A stretch of DNA of 64,000 bases from contig CM043960.1 of the NCBI GenBank assembly GCA_014529385.2, forward strand, positions 117,622,043 to 117,686,042. The letters run 5' to 3'. Below are positions 46,386 through 58,470 of this stretch, piece after piece; the stretch's first letter is position 1, and each line of letters opens with the position of its first letter. The notes under the pieces were generated by a model. It was not told where the DNA came from. It was given only the letters and a program-made list of their open reading frames with translations, and did no database searches. The translations under genes and the position numbers were made by a program. This DNA comes from Adiantum capillus-veneris (taxonomy: Eukaryota > Streptophyta > Polypodiopsida > Polypodiales > Pteridaceae).

Positions 46386-46895
46386 AAGCGGCTCTATAAA
46401 GATGTTTGACTTTGTTTCTCTTGTCCAAAGTAAGCAACCCGGTGAAGTCATATCATTGGAAAGATCTTAGAAAGTAGGTTCTAAATATCCAAACTTTGAG
46501 AAATTTAGAGTTGATTTGTGAAAGTTATGGCCTCTCCACTGAAGATGAAATGTGGGGAGAGATTCCGTTTGTAAAATGAAGTTGTCACATCAAAAAATAA
46601 AATCTTTTAGAATATAAAGAATTTGATGACATGTTATATATTAATGGATAGATCTCAATGAGTACATTCTAATTTCAAAAGATCCAACAAATTTTGATTT
46701 CATTTGTAAAAGTTTTATCATGCACCCATTTTGAACAAGAGAGAGAAAGTCAAAGTCTTTATGAGACCCCTTTGAGAGTCAAAATTTTTCCTAATGACCA
46801 CTATAATAAAAAGATGCTTTTTCAAAATACTTGCAAATTTTGACGTACGATGCACAAGTCACATCTGGCCTCCGAGAAGGATAATGGAATCTCTC

Positions 46896-46939
<44 letters not shown>

Positions 46940-46978
46940 AGAAAACCTCTTTGTGTATATTACATTTGTATGGTATAG

Positions 46979-47017
<39 letters not shown>

Positions 47018-47142
47018 CATAATGCTCACCTTCTAGCAGCACCCGTCATTTGGTCAATTTTAAGTGAGTAAAACTTTTCCGAGCAGCCGAAAGGAGGTGT
47101 CCGTTTGAACGAGAGGGAGGAGAAGAGAGAGAGAGAGAGGAG
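46386..47142. other. Spacer with two (TC)n microsatellites
   Basis: No gene seen. (CT)n tracts at 46904-46935 and 46981-47014 lie upstream of gene B, whose leader is GA-rich up to the ATG. Confidence 0.65.
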
Positions 47143-48024
47143 ATGGAGGACGGGGATGCAGAAGGCGAGACACAGCCGATGTACAGGAGAGAGGCGGAAG
47201 CATGGATGAAGAGAGAGGCAGCCATGTGGGAGGAGATCCGCAGCATGAAGAGTGACGGTCTCAATATGCAGCGAAATTTACAGGACAAGATGTGGCTGCC
47301 GATAACGCTGCCAAGAGCGCTGGCCTTCGCCAAGCCCCACCTCACCCTTACCAAACCCTTCGTCGCCCACTGCATGGACCCCGTGCCCGCCCGCGTCTAC
47401 ACCTCCCACATCACATCCATCACCGAAACCCTTCCCTCGTATTTCGACAAGCTCTGCTTGCAGTGCAGCCGCCTCTACTACAAGCGTCTCACTGATTACA
47501 ACAACTACATCTCTGACCCCGACGACCCCCGCGGCGTGCATGCCATCACCACCGCCTGTGTCCTCGCTTCCCTCTGTATCTCTCTGCAACGCTTCGTGTA
47601 TTTGTTCAATTCATGGGTTCCTTATGCCATAGATCGCTTTGTTATGCTCGCTCTGCAAGTGCCGAAGACCCGATGGTTGCACAAAAGGCTACAGAAGGAT
47701 GTCATGCCGTGGGTCATGCACTTTGAGCGCCGCCGCCGCTTCTTGGAGGTGTATTTGACGAGGGAGAGGGCACAGCGTGACCAGGATTTGCGTGTGTGGA
47801 TCGAGGGCGGCGATAATGAGGTTGTCGAGCTTCCCCCTGATCTACCTAATGCTCAAACTCTCCATTACCCAGCTGCAAATTTCGCATATGACTATGAAAC
47901 AGAGAGTTTGCTTGCTGACATTGATCAATATAACCCTCCAGAAGAAGGTTCGCGTAGCGAGGAAGACCTAGATTACTTTGTGTATCACTGGGTATTGAAC
48001 CACCAATTCTTAAGCTTAAATTAG
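47143..48024 (+). CDS. Unrecognised intronless gene B (293 aa)
   Basis: Uninterrupted frame from ATG 47143 (preceded by GAGAGAGAGAGGAG) to TAG 48024. Family not recognised. The N terminus is acidic then helical with several Trp. A central helical domain contains LPSYFDKLC, a hydrophobic helix ACVLASLCISLQRFVYLFN and a Trp/Arg-rich helix (RRRRFLEVYLTRERAQRDQ). The C-terminal third is acidic and ends with YFVYHWV. No signal peptide. The first half is GC-rich (Pro codons with C third positions), unlike its AT-rich surroundings. A buried minus-strand frame (47278-47589) is a shadow. It resembles gene A in order of motifs. Confidence 0.6.
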   Translation: MEDGDAEGETQPMYRREAEAWMKREAAMWEEIRSMKSDGLNMQRNLQDKMWLPITLPRALAFAKPHLTLTKPFVAHCMDPVPARVYTSHITSITETLPSYFDKLCLQCSRLYYKRLTDYNNYISDPDDPRGVHAITTACVLASLCISLQRFVYLFNSWVPYAIDRFVMLALQVPKTRWLHKRLQKDVMPWVMHFERRRRFLEVYLTRERAQRDQDLRVWIEGGDNEVVELPPDLPNAQTLHYPAANFAYDYETESLLADIDQYNPPEEGSRSEEDLDYFVYHWVLNHQFLSLN

Positions 48025-49632
48025 CTTAAAAAAATAGTAAGGTGCTGTTGTAAAAGGTCGACTCAGGGGGGAGAGTGTATACATATGCAAACATATGCAT
48101 ATTTACATGTGTGTGTGTGTGTTTTATTTAGAGAGAGAGAGATAGAGGGAGAATTTAATGAAAAACCCGAGTGAATTGATTGACTGCCCTTTCCCTGAAA
48201 CGTCCAACACCCTTTGGTTAGGGTGTTAGAACTAAATCAAACACAACCCCCAAGGAGTGGGGTCCCAGGAGTCTACATCTTACCTAAGAAGTGGGTTCAG
48301 CAGCATATATATATATGATTGAATCGACAAGAAAGGACTAAAAAATACATCAAATGACCGAAGGAGTGGGTTCAAAGTATGTACAGTTTGCTAGCAAATC
48401 TAAGAAATTAGAACTTTAGTGGAATTTGGTGCTCTTATACAGTGTGGTAAACAAAGATTGCATTGTTGATATAGGCCCATTTGCTGCATTTTCAAAGGTG
48501 ATGTCCAAATGTTAGCCTTCACACAAAGCTAGGATTGGGTGCTATGTGATAAACAACCATTATGTTACTAATGCAGCACCTATGCTTTTCTTATATCAAG
48601 CCAAAACATGTGAAAGTGACGCACCATCTATCATTCTCACATGCTTAATGGTTGCACTAATTCACATATTCACTTAACTATGGAAAACTCAAGTGTAGAG
48701 ATTCACCCATCCACAACAAACCCCTTTAAACCATGAATGTTTCTAAGATTTTCAGTTTCCAGTGGCTCATTGCAGTAAGTTAACATGCGTTTTCAAATAA
48801 GATAACAACGGTCTTTCATGAATTGAAACGTTAAATCAATTCTCTCTCTCTCTCTCCTCTCTTCTTTATACACACACACATACACATGTTGTCATACCAT
48901 GGAGCTCAGGTTTACTTGGATCCTAACGAAGAGTATGCTATTCGCATTGATGACCATGGTATTGGGTTTGAAGTAACACCCATGCAAGAATAACGTACAC
49001 ACGTAAAAACACATGCAAACATAATGTCATACATATGTGCATATGAGATAGTTTTGTTTACATGGTTGCCATTGAAAATTATATCCTTCCTTAGACACAG
49101 TTAAGGTAACTCTTGTTTGACATTGAAAATGAAGACCAACAACATCTACTTGTGAATTTAAGTTCCTAATGTATAGAAAAAATGGAATGCACATGTCGTT
49201 CTCACTTTAAAGTACAAAATTTTGAAATACAAAAAACATTTTTGTACTGACTATCTTGAGGTTGGGAGTCATGTGTCTTTTGAACATTTAAAAGTATTCT
49301 TTTGTGGATAAGTAATCTAATTATATAAAAAACATACAAATAAAAACACAAGCGTTACTTAAATTTTATGAGTTAGTCGTGACAATGACTCCTAAGCACA
49401 CTTTATCATCGAAACATCTCTATGAACAATATCACTTAATCCTTTGAATAGGTAGGTAGGTGCTAGGTGGTGTGGAATTTGTCTCTCGTGGAATTCCTAC
49501 ACACAATCATTACTATCCTTTGACATTAAATTGATTATAGGATGTAGGAGGTACCAATTTTACTTTCACTTAGAAAGAATTTCTTCTAATTGAACATATG
49601 TGACAAAATATGTACTAAAGCTTTAGCTGACA
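48025..49632. other. No gene seen
   Basis: AT-rich spacer with short (TG)n, (GA)n, (CT)n and (AC)n tracts (48106-48150, 48841-48885). Confidence 0.6.
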
Positions 49633-49676
49633 AATCCTTAAAACTCCACTAGAGAACAATGTTCATAGAAACATTT

Positions 49677-49891
49677 TTTACAAATGTCTCACAATGCCTT
49701 AAAACTCCTACTGGAGTAAAATGCTCATAGAATCATTGTTTGTTCATATACAAGTGAAAGGGAAAGGGGTTTGAGCATGTTTTCTCTAGTCAACGTCATC
49801 CTTTTATAGACCTCTACGATATCTTTAGGAAACCCCTACATTGGCTCAATTCTAGGGATGTGCTCCATGTGGCCTTACCCTTGTCATGACA
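49677..49891 (-). repeat. Gypsy LTR (215 bp), minus strand, copy 1
   Basis: Starts on the minus strand with TGTCATGACAAGG at 49891, preceded by the purine tract GCAAGGGGGAAGTAA (49892-49906). It aligns over its length with 51015-51229. The low-coordinate end carries a partial ~65-bp duplication (49633-49674). Confidence 0.78.
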
Positions 49892-51014
49892 TTACTTCCC
49901 CCTTGCAGAAGATTTTCATCCTTAAAAAATGCCAAAAACCAAAGTAGGAAACCACTTCTTGAGCACACTAATGTTTCTCTAAGTGCCACCTTCCTCAAGT
50001 TTGTCAATCCACTTGAGGAGAGCTTGCTAATGAACATGATTACCAGTCTGCAACTTATAATGATCAAGAATGCTTTCTTGTTCATGAGGTTGAGTGGCTG
50101 GCTCAATCATGTTAACTAACATTTTAAAATCAACGACATAATTGTTTCCTTAGGCAACTACGTGAAAAATAGGATTAACTTTGAAATGTACTAGTAGGTC
50201 AAGTTTATAAGCATGTTCACCAATCTTCTTACGAATCTGCAATGGACCACAATACCTAGGTGAAAGTTTAGGTGTGGGCCTAGTTTTTTAAACTATCAAA
50301 ACACTCTAGAACTTCAGAAAGGTCCATTCTCCCTCTATGATGGAGACTTGGCACCATTTCTCATCTAGAAACTTCTTATAATAGTCATGAGCTTGTTTAA
50401 TGTTTCTCTTTAGCAATCTTCAACATATCACCATGTTCCTCAAAAAAATCCTTATCCAAATGGATGCACTCATTGGCTAACACAACTAAAACTAGAGCCC
50501 AAGGTTGATAACGTACATTAGCATAAATGGGCTAAACCTAGTGGAAAAATGATTTTCTCTATTGTAAGAAAAAATGAAAATTGGTAGATGGTCTTTTCAA
50601 TTTGTCTGGATTCTAATAACATAAGCTGATAGCGTATCTTCTAGTACCTTATTAATGTTCTCAATTAGTCCATCCATCTGAGGGTGATCAATTATACTCA
50701 AGTTAGGAGTAGTCTTGAGTTTATGGAAAATGCTCTCTAGATTTTTCCATCAAATTTTTTGTCTCAATCATTAATGATATTAGATGGGAGGCCATATAAC
50801 TTATACACAATTTCCATGAGTAGCCTTGCAAATTATAGATCCTTAATCGTTGTCTTGGTAGGAATAAATCTACACATCTTGGTCAAGGGATCTACTACAA
50901 ATGATATAGAGTCATGGCTTGGAGTTGTCTAGGTAGACCAACAATGAAATCCTCAAAGATGATTTTCCATTTTCCATTTGGGGTCTCTAATGGCTGTAAA
51001 ATTTCTCGTGACAT
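49892..51014 (-). pseudogene. Gypsy integrase and C-terminal remnant, minus strand
   Basis: Minus-strand translation with stops shows the integrase core (a DFIVGLP-like segment near 50930, LESIFHKLKTTPNLS, HPQMDG near 50680, NKVLEDTL) followed by RYCGPLQIRKKIGEHAYKL and a chromodomain-like stretch. It lies between two 215-bp LTRs. No RT or gag is present. Confidence 0.75.
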
Positions 51015-51229
51015 TGTTCAAATGGCTCGCAAAGCCTTAACACTCCTATTGGAGTACAATGCTCACAGAACCATTCTTTATTCATATACAAATGGAAGGG
51101 CAAGGGGTCTGAACCTATCTTTTCCAGTTAGCCTCATCCTTTTATAGAGCTCTAGTGTATCTTTAGGAAGGCTCTAAATCGGCTCAATCCAAGGGATGTT
51201 CCCCCTCTGGACCTACCCTTCTCATGACA
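51015..51229 (-). repeat. Gypsy LTR (215 bp), minus strand, copy 2
   Basis: Minus-strand start TGTCATGAGAAGGG at 51229, preceded by the purine tract GAGGGGGGAGTAA. The other end is TGTTCAAATG (plus strand), giving TGT...ACA termini. Confidence 0.78.
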
Positions 51230-51327
51230 TTACTCCCCCCTCGGGGAAGATTTGCATCCTCAAAAAACATTGAAAACCAAAGTACAAAACCGCTACTTAA
51301 GCACACTTACATTTCCCCAAGTGGCAC

Positions 51328-52248
51328 TGTGAGGCTATGCTACATGTACCAACTTTTTTGTGTATTACAGAAAGTCCCAAGTGCTAGTAAATCCATTATC
51401 CAATTTCCAATATAGCAGAATAACTGGAACATTTTAAGTGGCCAACAAACTGTCAGGTACATAGACTTGTTATGAGAACACATAGTAAATAACCTTAATA
51501 GAGGGTTGTGTATCAGATTTGTTTTTTTGTTGATTTATTCCTTCGGGATGAATCATGTACTTGGTATTCTATGTGTTTAGATGACAATTTGTCTGAGGTG
51601 GCATGAGAATTCCGTTTTTGTTTCACGGATGAAACCTCTTTTTAAAAAATGGGAGTGCTCATTGCATAATTTAGCATTATACTATGAGCATGATAATGCT
51701 TGATTAAAGTAAACATGTATTTTATACATGACCTCATGAAGGTGTAGTATGGTTGATAGTCCATTGACTAGTCAACAATGTGAGAAGAACAAGGGTTCTA
51801 CCAGTTAAAGCTATGAGCTATGAGTTTGGCTCTAAGACCGAGGGCTAGATCAGTGCCACCACCAATTGGATTCATATATATAGAGGCTCTAGGGAAAGGA
51901 TTTAAGCTATTTTTAAGAAGATGGTTAGGTGGAGCTTTGACGGCACAATGCCTCTAGTCTAAGTAAGAAAAAAACATTAAGTGCTAGTTTTGAAGGCTTT
52001 TGTTTTTAGGGATGGAAACTCTCTTTGAAGGGGAGGGTAATGTGAGGCCAAGGGTCCTTTGGCTAGAATCCTAAGGGGCTATGAGCCTAGGAAATCACAT
52101 ATGGCAAGGGGTCCTTATATAGTGGTCGGCGGGCCTAGTCTATATAACTAGGGTTGGATGGGTGGAGCATTAGTATTTTCCCCTCATGTTGTGTAGAGCA
52201 TGTCCTCTAGGCTATGGAGGATTGGGACAATGGATCCAAGGTCTCACA
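51328..52248 (+). mobile_element. 921-bp LTR-retrotransposon-derived insertion
   Basis: Exact 5-bp duplication GGCAC (51323-51327 and 52249-52253) flanks TGTGAGG...CTCACA termini. A purine tract GAAGGGGAGGGTAA directly precedes an internal TGTGAGG at 52041, marking a 208-bp 3' LTR (52041-52248) with a TATATA box. The matching 5' LTR is absent except for its first bases, suggesting deletion. Confidence 0.7.
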
Positions 52249-52340
52249 GGCACCCTCCTCAAGTCTGTCTTTCTAGCCAATGAGGACTCGTTGATGAACA
52301 TGATTACAAGTCCGCAATTTATGGTGATCCTGAATTGCAT

Positions 52341-52514
52341 TCAAGGACTATTTATAAAACCTTTAGCTGTGAATTTTTTACCATATAAGGGAAACTTCTT
52401 TTATTCAAACTTCATTTTTTTTCAAGATCATATTTTTTAAATCCTTTTACGTGTGAAAATGTGAGGAAATATAGTCTCTAATTGAACCCACGCATTTTTT
52501 ACTTGTAGTAAATA
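52341..52514. mobile_element. Decayed Mutator-type MITE, copy 4
   Basis: GCATTCAAGGAC...TTTATAAAAC...AGCTGTGAATTTT and TTGAACCCACG match the MITE interior at 43480-43680 at reduced identity. Neither terminus is preserved. Confidence 0.5.
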
Positions 52515-52938
52515 CCTAAAGGCTCAGTCATGTCAACCAAAATGTTTGAATCAATGACATTATCTACTTTCCCTAATCATTTCCTTAAACATGGAGATGT
52601 AAGATAGGTTGAACTTTAGAATGTGTTGGTAGGTCCAATTTATAAGCATGTTCACCATTCTTCTTAACAAATTTGAAATGGATCACAAGACCGAGGTGAA
52701 AGTTTAGGTGTAAGCCTTGTTTTCAAAACTATCTAAAGGCTCTAGAACTTCAGATAGACCCATTCTCCCATTGTGATGGATACTTGTCACCGTGTCTCAC
52801 GTGCAAACTGCTTATAACATACTTGATCTTATTCCATGCTTCTCTTAGAAATATTCAATATATCACTATGTTCCTTCAAAACTTCCTTAGCCAAATGGAT
52901 GCACTCATACACTAACCCATATAAGACCTAGGGTAACT

Positions 52939-53096
52939 GAACATGGGATCCTCCTCCCTACTGCCCCTTATATAGGCCTAGATCCTAGCACTTGCCCTAA
53001 GTGGATCCCCAATCCGCACTGGTCCAGTCCAGGCCCTTGGCCTAGGTCCCTGACCCCCTAGGTTGGGCCTTGCCCCATAGGACCCTTGTCCTGACA
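52939..53096 (-). repeat. Related gypsy LTR, copy 3
   Basis: Minus-strand start TGTCAGGACAAGGGTCC at 53096, preceded by AAGGGGGGAATAA. The low-coordinate end is approximate. It appears nested in copy 2, whose alignment ends at about 52932. Confidence 0.6.
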
Positions 53097-54300
53097 TTAT
53101 TCCCCCCTTAAGGAAGAGTTTTCGTCCTCGAAAAAACAAGTAATAATAGCTTCTTAAGAATACTGAGGTTTTCTTTATTGACGTCCCATAAGTGAGCCAG
53201 TTGGCTGTAATACCGATAGTTGGTGCAGTGAGGAGGTTCAATGAAACCAAGAGCAACATCTTGATTTTCAACCTTGTTGTCCATTTGCAACCACTTGGGT
53301 CTAAATGGTAACTCCATTTATAACTCACTTGAGTGCTGTAAAGGAGTAACCACAACTAAGAGTCACTTGGGTCTAAATGGTAACTCCATTTATAATAGCT
53401 TCTTAAGAATACTGAGGTTTTCTTTATTGACATCCCATAAGTGAGCCAATTGGCTGTAAGACCGATAATTGGTGCAGTGAGGAGGTTCAATGAAACCAAG
53501 AGCAACATCTTGATTTTCAACCTTGTTGTCCATTTGCAACCACTTGGGTCTAAATGGTAACTCCATTTATAACTCACTTGAGTGCTGTAAAGGAGTAACC
53601 ACAACTAAGAGTCACTTGGGTCTAAATGGTAACTCCATTTATAACTCACTTGAGTACTGTAAAGGAGTAACCACAACTAAGAGTTGTCCAAAGGCATAAC
53701 CAATTTTCAGATCTTCTGAAGGTACTAGAATAATGCAAGGAAACCTTGGCGTAACTTTCCATGCAGGTGTGAGCCAGATTTCCTACTCGCCTGAGTATCT
53801 TGAAAAGTTCGTAGATAGGGAGTGTCCTCGTTTTAGAATTCTGAATAGTTTGGAACACAAAGAACTATATGTTCATCCCTAATGAAGGTTACTTGACAAC
53901 ATACTTTGTCAGCACACCTGGTAAGTCCTTGACATATGAAGTTATTGACACAATCTCCAACCCCACCACAACAGGTGTTCAAAGTCGAAAACCGTACTTA
54001 AGCAAATTCTAGAATAGGGAGAAAATCATCTATTCAAAAATGCGTTATGCTAACGTATGCTCTTAGCAGATCCTTTAGCACAAGATTACTCTTTGTAATC
54101 TGCCTATCCCCTTGGATAACTGACAGTACTGAGGTGTGTTTTCCTCACGGTTTACAGACATTCGTCCCATATGACTGATAAACGGGGAATCTCTATGCAC
54201 GTAAAGTGCAAAATGCTTCATAAGCAACAACCTGAGGGATATGCATGCCTTTCCAAATCAGCCTTTGCTAAACACTAGGGCCCATAACACCTAGTGTGCA
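53097..54300 (-). pseudogene. 3' body of gypsy copy 3, with tandem duplication
   Basis: Minus-strand frames such as 53108-53317 (QMDNKVENQDVALGF, NYRYYSQLAHLWDVN) correspond to the chromodomain/tail region before the purine tract. Beyond about 53700 no domain is recognisable. Confidence 0.5.
53144..53690. repeat. 249-bp tandem duplication plus 72-bp partial units
   Basis: Bases 53144-53392 repeat at 53393-53641 with a few mismatches. A sub-unit beginning CACTTGGGTCTAAATGG and ending CCACAACTAAGAGT occurs at 53292, 53364, about 53541 and about 53613. The 249-base period is a multiple of three. Confidence 0.9.
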
Positions 54301-55518
54301 TGCATTTAGCAAAAACTAACCCGAACCTGTATATCCATAAAGATCCTTGCCAATACTGATGGCAAATGTGATGCGCCTAGCACGCATTAAAAGGAATGTA
54401 AATAGTTCTGAAAAGAAATTAAATACCCTTAGTTGCAATCTTTTACAAGCCTTGCTGAAACGTTGTCGGGGGATATGTATTCGCTACATGAGCCAGGCAA
54501 GCGCCGGGCCTCTGGCTGTGGGAGGTGTTAAAGAGAGAGAACAAGAACAATAGATGCAACTGAACGTGGTAATTGCCGTAATCATCAATTAATTGATTAA
54601 TGCTTGAGTACAACTTAATCTTTAGCCAAGGCGTGCTGTTAACATCGCCGTCACTTGGATCATCTGCTAACTAGGAGCTTAAGCTCCCGTTTACAAGATT
54701 AACCAGGCTGTTAACGACACCGGACTTAAGAAAATGCTTAATCAACTTCGGACTGATGTCGGTGATGAGATTTCCTTCTGTCGCTTTATCTGCCTCATTT
54801 ACCTCATGGATTTTGCAAGCTTCGATTCTGCTCACTGCTTCAATTATCAAGCTTCAATTCACTCCATTAATTGGCGTTCTCCTGATCTTGACCTCTTGCT
54901 TCCTTTATTGCTTCAGTTCCCCGCTCTACTTTCATTCGATGAGCGTATTCTGCGTAACTTAAATTCCCGAGTTTGGTTGCCCTAATTCTCTCTCCTTTCT
55001 TAACTCGCTTGAGAGAGAGAGATAGCCTTCCTCGGTCGTCAGAGTTCTATTTCGAGAGCCTTCCTTCGAGTCTTGCTTCAAGCCTTGCTTTGAGTCTTGC
55101 TCCTTGCCTTTCTCTGTTGAACTAAGTCCGGAGTTCGAGGAGAGAGTGCGAGAGAGAGAAAACCTTCACTTCCTTTGATAGCCGAGGACAAGCCGAGGAC
55201 AAGAGAAGAAGGAGAGTTTTGCCTCCCTTCCGAGCTTCCCCCGCTCCTCTGCTCTCCTTCAAACTTCCCTCACCTCTCCTTGCCTTCGAGTTCCTCTCGC
55301 ATACAATAGTCCCTCGGTTGCTTTGCTTGGCCGCCTCCTCGTTGCTTACTGAGCATGAGAGTGAGAGAGAGAGAGAGCACGCTATGCTTCGAGGATGAGA
55401 GCGAGGGAGAGGTAGCTTTGATCCTAGCTCCTTGCTCCGAGTCCTTCCCTCCTCTTCCTTGGAATAGTCCTCCCCTCATGCCAAAAACCGGCCGCTATTA
55501 ATAGCTTGCCCCCTCCCT

Positions 55519-55544
55519 TAGCAACGACGGCGCCGTCGTTGCTA
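55519..55544. repeat. Perfect 26-bp palindrome
   Basis: TAGCAACGACGGC is followed directly by its complement GCCGTCGTTGCTA. Confidence 0.95.
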
Positions 55545-55701
55545 GGGCCGTGGGAAGCAATTTAATGACGTGGCAGGTCCGGATTTCAAGCAGCACTGAA
55601 ATTGCCGCTTTCGACACCAAAAGTCTGCGCCTTGGCGAGCTGACCAACATTTGACTCACCACCACTCTCGTCTGAGCACCCCTACGGCCTGCGCGAGCAC
55701 C

Positions 55702-55948
55702 CCGGGTAGGTCATCTAAAAAAAATTGTAACCTATCACGTGAGTTCAACAGAAGGGTATTTAAAGTTCTTGAAACTTACAGAAATATATATACAGAAGGG
55801 CATTATTTTTTCAAATTTGAAAAAAACTTACAGATTTTAAAAGAGAAGGGTACATTATATTCTTAACAAAATTTACAGATAAGTGGTTTTACAAACATGT
55901 CTTGAACGCACGTGATATGGTAGTTTTACACATAGTGAACCCCCCGAG
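55702..55948. mobile_element. Mutator-type MITE, copy 3 (247 bp)
   Basis: Flanks GCGAGCACC (55693-55701) and GCGAGCACA (55949-55957) match at eight of nine bases. The element starts CCGGGTAGGTCA and ends GTGAACCCCCCGAG, in the opposite orientation to copy 2. The interior is closely similar. Confidence 0.88.
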
Positions 55949-57429
55949 GCGAGCACAACTCCCCTTTCTGCGCCTTAGCTGTCTCAGGCCATCTCCATTT
56001 TATTTTCCCTTTTTCTTTTTTTACACACAACATGTGTGTTAATTCTAAAAATAGGCGGCCATTGTGATTCTCATTGTGGGCGGGCGGCCTTTGGGTTATG
56101 GGCCCTTGGGCCTTTATGCACCTTTGGGCATCCATTGGCCATGCCCTTTCATCGGGCCGCCTTCGCTTAAGTGGGTGGCCAGCTTCCCTCGTAAGGGCAC
56201 CACATTTGTCATGCATATCGGCACTGCCTTGTTGGTTATATCCTGCAGTCAATGCATTCCGAGAGGTCACATTCTTTACACGAAGCTCTTTAAGCACTTT
56301 TTGTGCTTTCGTAAAACAACATCACATTTAGTATACACATCGGCCAAGAAATGCCAAGCACGACAACCTCCTTCAACAGTCCTCGACTAACAATATCATC
56401 GTGAATTTTATTGTCAATACCGATGTCTCGAGTAATACCAAAATTACCTAGCTCAGCAGTGCCGACAACAGACGCCGGACTCTGCCTGCCAAGCTCTAAA
56501 TCCCTTTGGACTTATCAAACTGCATAAAATGCTTATAGACCGTGTTGAGGCTAAAAAATTACCAGATGGCACACCAATCGAGTGGATCGGCCTGGTACGG
56601 AACCGGCCCCCGGCGAATCTTTAATGGCCAATAACTTGGCAACCGGAACTCGGATCACTGATCTGAAAAGACCGACGCGCTCCACAAAGTGAGCACTTCA
56701 TGCCTGTGCATTCATTTCAATTCTGTCACCCCAGTTGCAGTTGCCCAATCCGGTACGGATCTGCAATCGACTTAAACTTCAAAGTGCCATAACCTCTTCA
56801 CCGTGACTCCAATCGACGAGCCGTAAAGACAGGCCGGTAGAGCACTTCAAGCACTACAGTTCTAGATCATAATCTCACATATGTGATCACTTCAGGCATA
56901 CTCCTTTTTGGCATCATTAAGGCATCAATTGGCCTGTTATCAAGCCCTGATCACTACTCACTTAATGTGTAGGCTTCAAAGAAGCTTAGCTTGCATTTCT
57001 CTGCTCTTTTTTCTCATCATGGCAGCGAAGCTGCACGACATCCACCCCCTCTGAACCTGCACAGCCTCCGGTCTGTGCCAACAACACTTCAATATGCATC
57101 TGCTACTGCTATAGGTACCTTAAGCTCCCTATCATCAATGTTCTAGCTTAATCATTAGGTAGCTGCCATCAAAAATCTTTGAACTGTATCTGTCGTATCT
57201 TCAAAGCATTTAATCATGGATAACTTGTTTAGTGAACCCCGCCAGACTCAAGTTCTCCAGTTAATGATTGTTAACCCTCACGGCACACGGACACCCTATG
57301 ATCTATAAACGTTGTATTATTTAGAGTCAGGTTCCGGGCTTGTTGGACCAATAGGAACAGGATAAGGGTGATCGCCGATGACAGGCGCACTCTAACTGGA
57401 ATATTCAAGGAGTTAGTTGGCTAAGTATG

Positions 57430-57577
57430 GGCGCCCAAGTGTGAATGGGGTGATCTCATATAAAAGCCACTAAACCTAATTTTTACTCATTCTCTCATTG
57501 TGCAATAGAAGCTGCTCTTGCTCCATCTCCACCTTCTCCTTCACCATCTCCTTGTGTGTGTGTGTGTGTGTGTGTAC

Positions 57578-57615
<38 letters not shown>

Positions 57616-57843
57616 GAGTGTGTGTGTGTGATCGAGCGTTGCGGCGGCACGACGGCGGCGAGGCGATTGAGCGCGGCGTAGCGGCGTCTCCCTCTTCTTC
57701 GCTGCGCGGGAATCCTTCATTCGCAACTACGCATGAAGGTGAGTGACACACCGTTCTTCCTTGTGAGCTTGTCTGTTGTATGACTGTGTGCTAGGAGCCT
57801 TTGTGGCTCGCACACTGCGCGTAGCAAGTCCCTAGCCGTGACA
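57430..57843 (+). repeat. 3' portion of a gypsy 5' LTR with TATA box
   Basis: TATAAAAG at 57459-57466 is followed by a start-site-like CTCATTCTCTCATTG about 30 bases on, a (TG)n(GA)n tract (57555-57630) and the LTR end CCGTGACA at 57843. The start of the LTR is not resolved. Confidence 0.7.
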
Positions 57844-57847
57844 TTTT

Positions 57848-57865
57848 TGGCGTCGCTGCCGGGGA
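57848..57865 (+). promoter_or_regulatory. Primer-binding site (tRNA-Asp type)
   Basis: TGGCGTCGCTGCCGGGGA differs by two bases from the usual TGGCGCCGTTGCCGGGGA of plant Tat/Athila-type gypsy elements. It lies four bases after the LTR end. Confidence 0.85.
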
Positions 57866-58470
57866 TCTGCTGCGCGTGAAGCTCCAATGGCGACCTGTAA
57901 ATTGTATTGAAGCTATTTTTTATGTAGGAAAGGCGCGGCTTAAGTTTGATTATTGTTGTTATGCAAAAACAGTAGAGAAAGACACAATGTTGTTGACTGC
58001 ATTCAAGTTAAGCTCTATTTTGCTAGTTCTACTAAGCTCAGATTTCAGCTTACACAGTTAGCATTTCTTGCGTTTCTGCGTTTTCTGCATTTTCTGGTTT
58101 GCACTGCACAGTTCTGTCAAGTTTCAATTTTCTGCATTTTTTGGTTTGTGCACAGTTAGGCGCACAGTTAGTTAATTAAGCAGGTTAGTAATTAGGTGAA
58201 CCACTGATTATCAGGTCAGTAGGTAGGTGGGACAGTAAATAGTCAGGTGAGGTCAACGCGCACCAAAACGCGTACCAAATAATATCCAAAAAAAAAAATT
58301 AAAAAAAGAAAAAATTCAAAAAATAAAAACGTGAGCGAGGGGTAGGTTATAAAAACGGATGGAAAAAAATCAAAAATATTTAAGCGTGAGTGACTGGGGG
58401 GATCACTAAAATTTTGATCGGAATCGAGATCATTTCCCCAAGCCCAACCCCAGGCCCAGGCCTCAGTCTT

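Larger units (their letters stand above)
51230..52932 (-). pseudogene. Second copy of the same gypsy 3' region, interrupted
   Basis: Segments 51230-51327, 52254-52340 and about 52515-52932 align in order with 49892-50520 of the first copy. They are separated by a TSD-flanked insertion and a decayed MITE. The reading frames are destroyed. Confidence 0.7.
54300..57430. other. Unassigned, LTR-like DNA
   Basis: No supported gene. Sequence is GC-balanced with GA-rich patches (55010-55170, 55360-55410), a 26-bp palindrome (55519-55544) and a MITE (55702-55948). The right part (from about 56900) probably includes U3 of the gypsy element whose LTR ends at 57843, but the LTR start could not be fixed. 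Confidence 0.45.

Noticed and set aside
47278-47589. 103-codon minus-strand frame inside gene B
   Set aside because: Gly/Val-rich complement of the Pro/His-rich coding strand; a shadow.
54734-54985. 83-codon plus-strand frame
   Set aside because: Lies in LTR-like DNA between gypsy pieces and shows no domain or leader.
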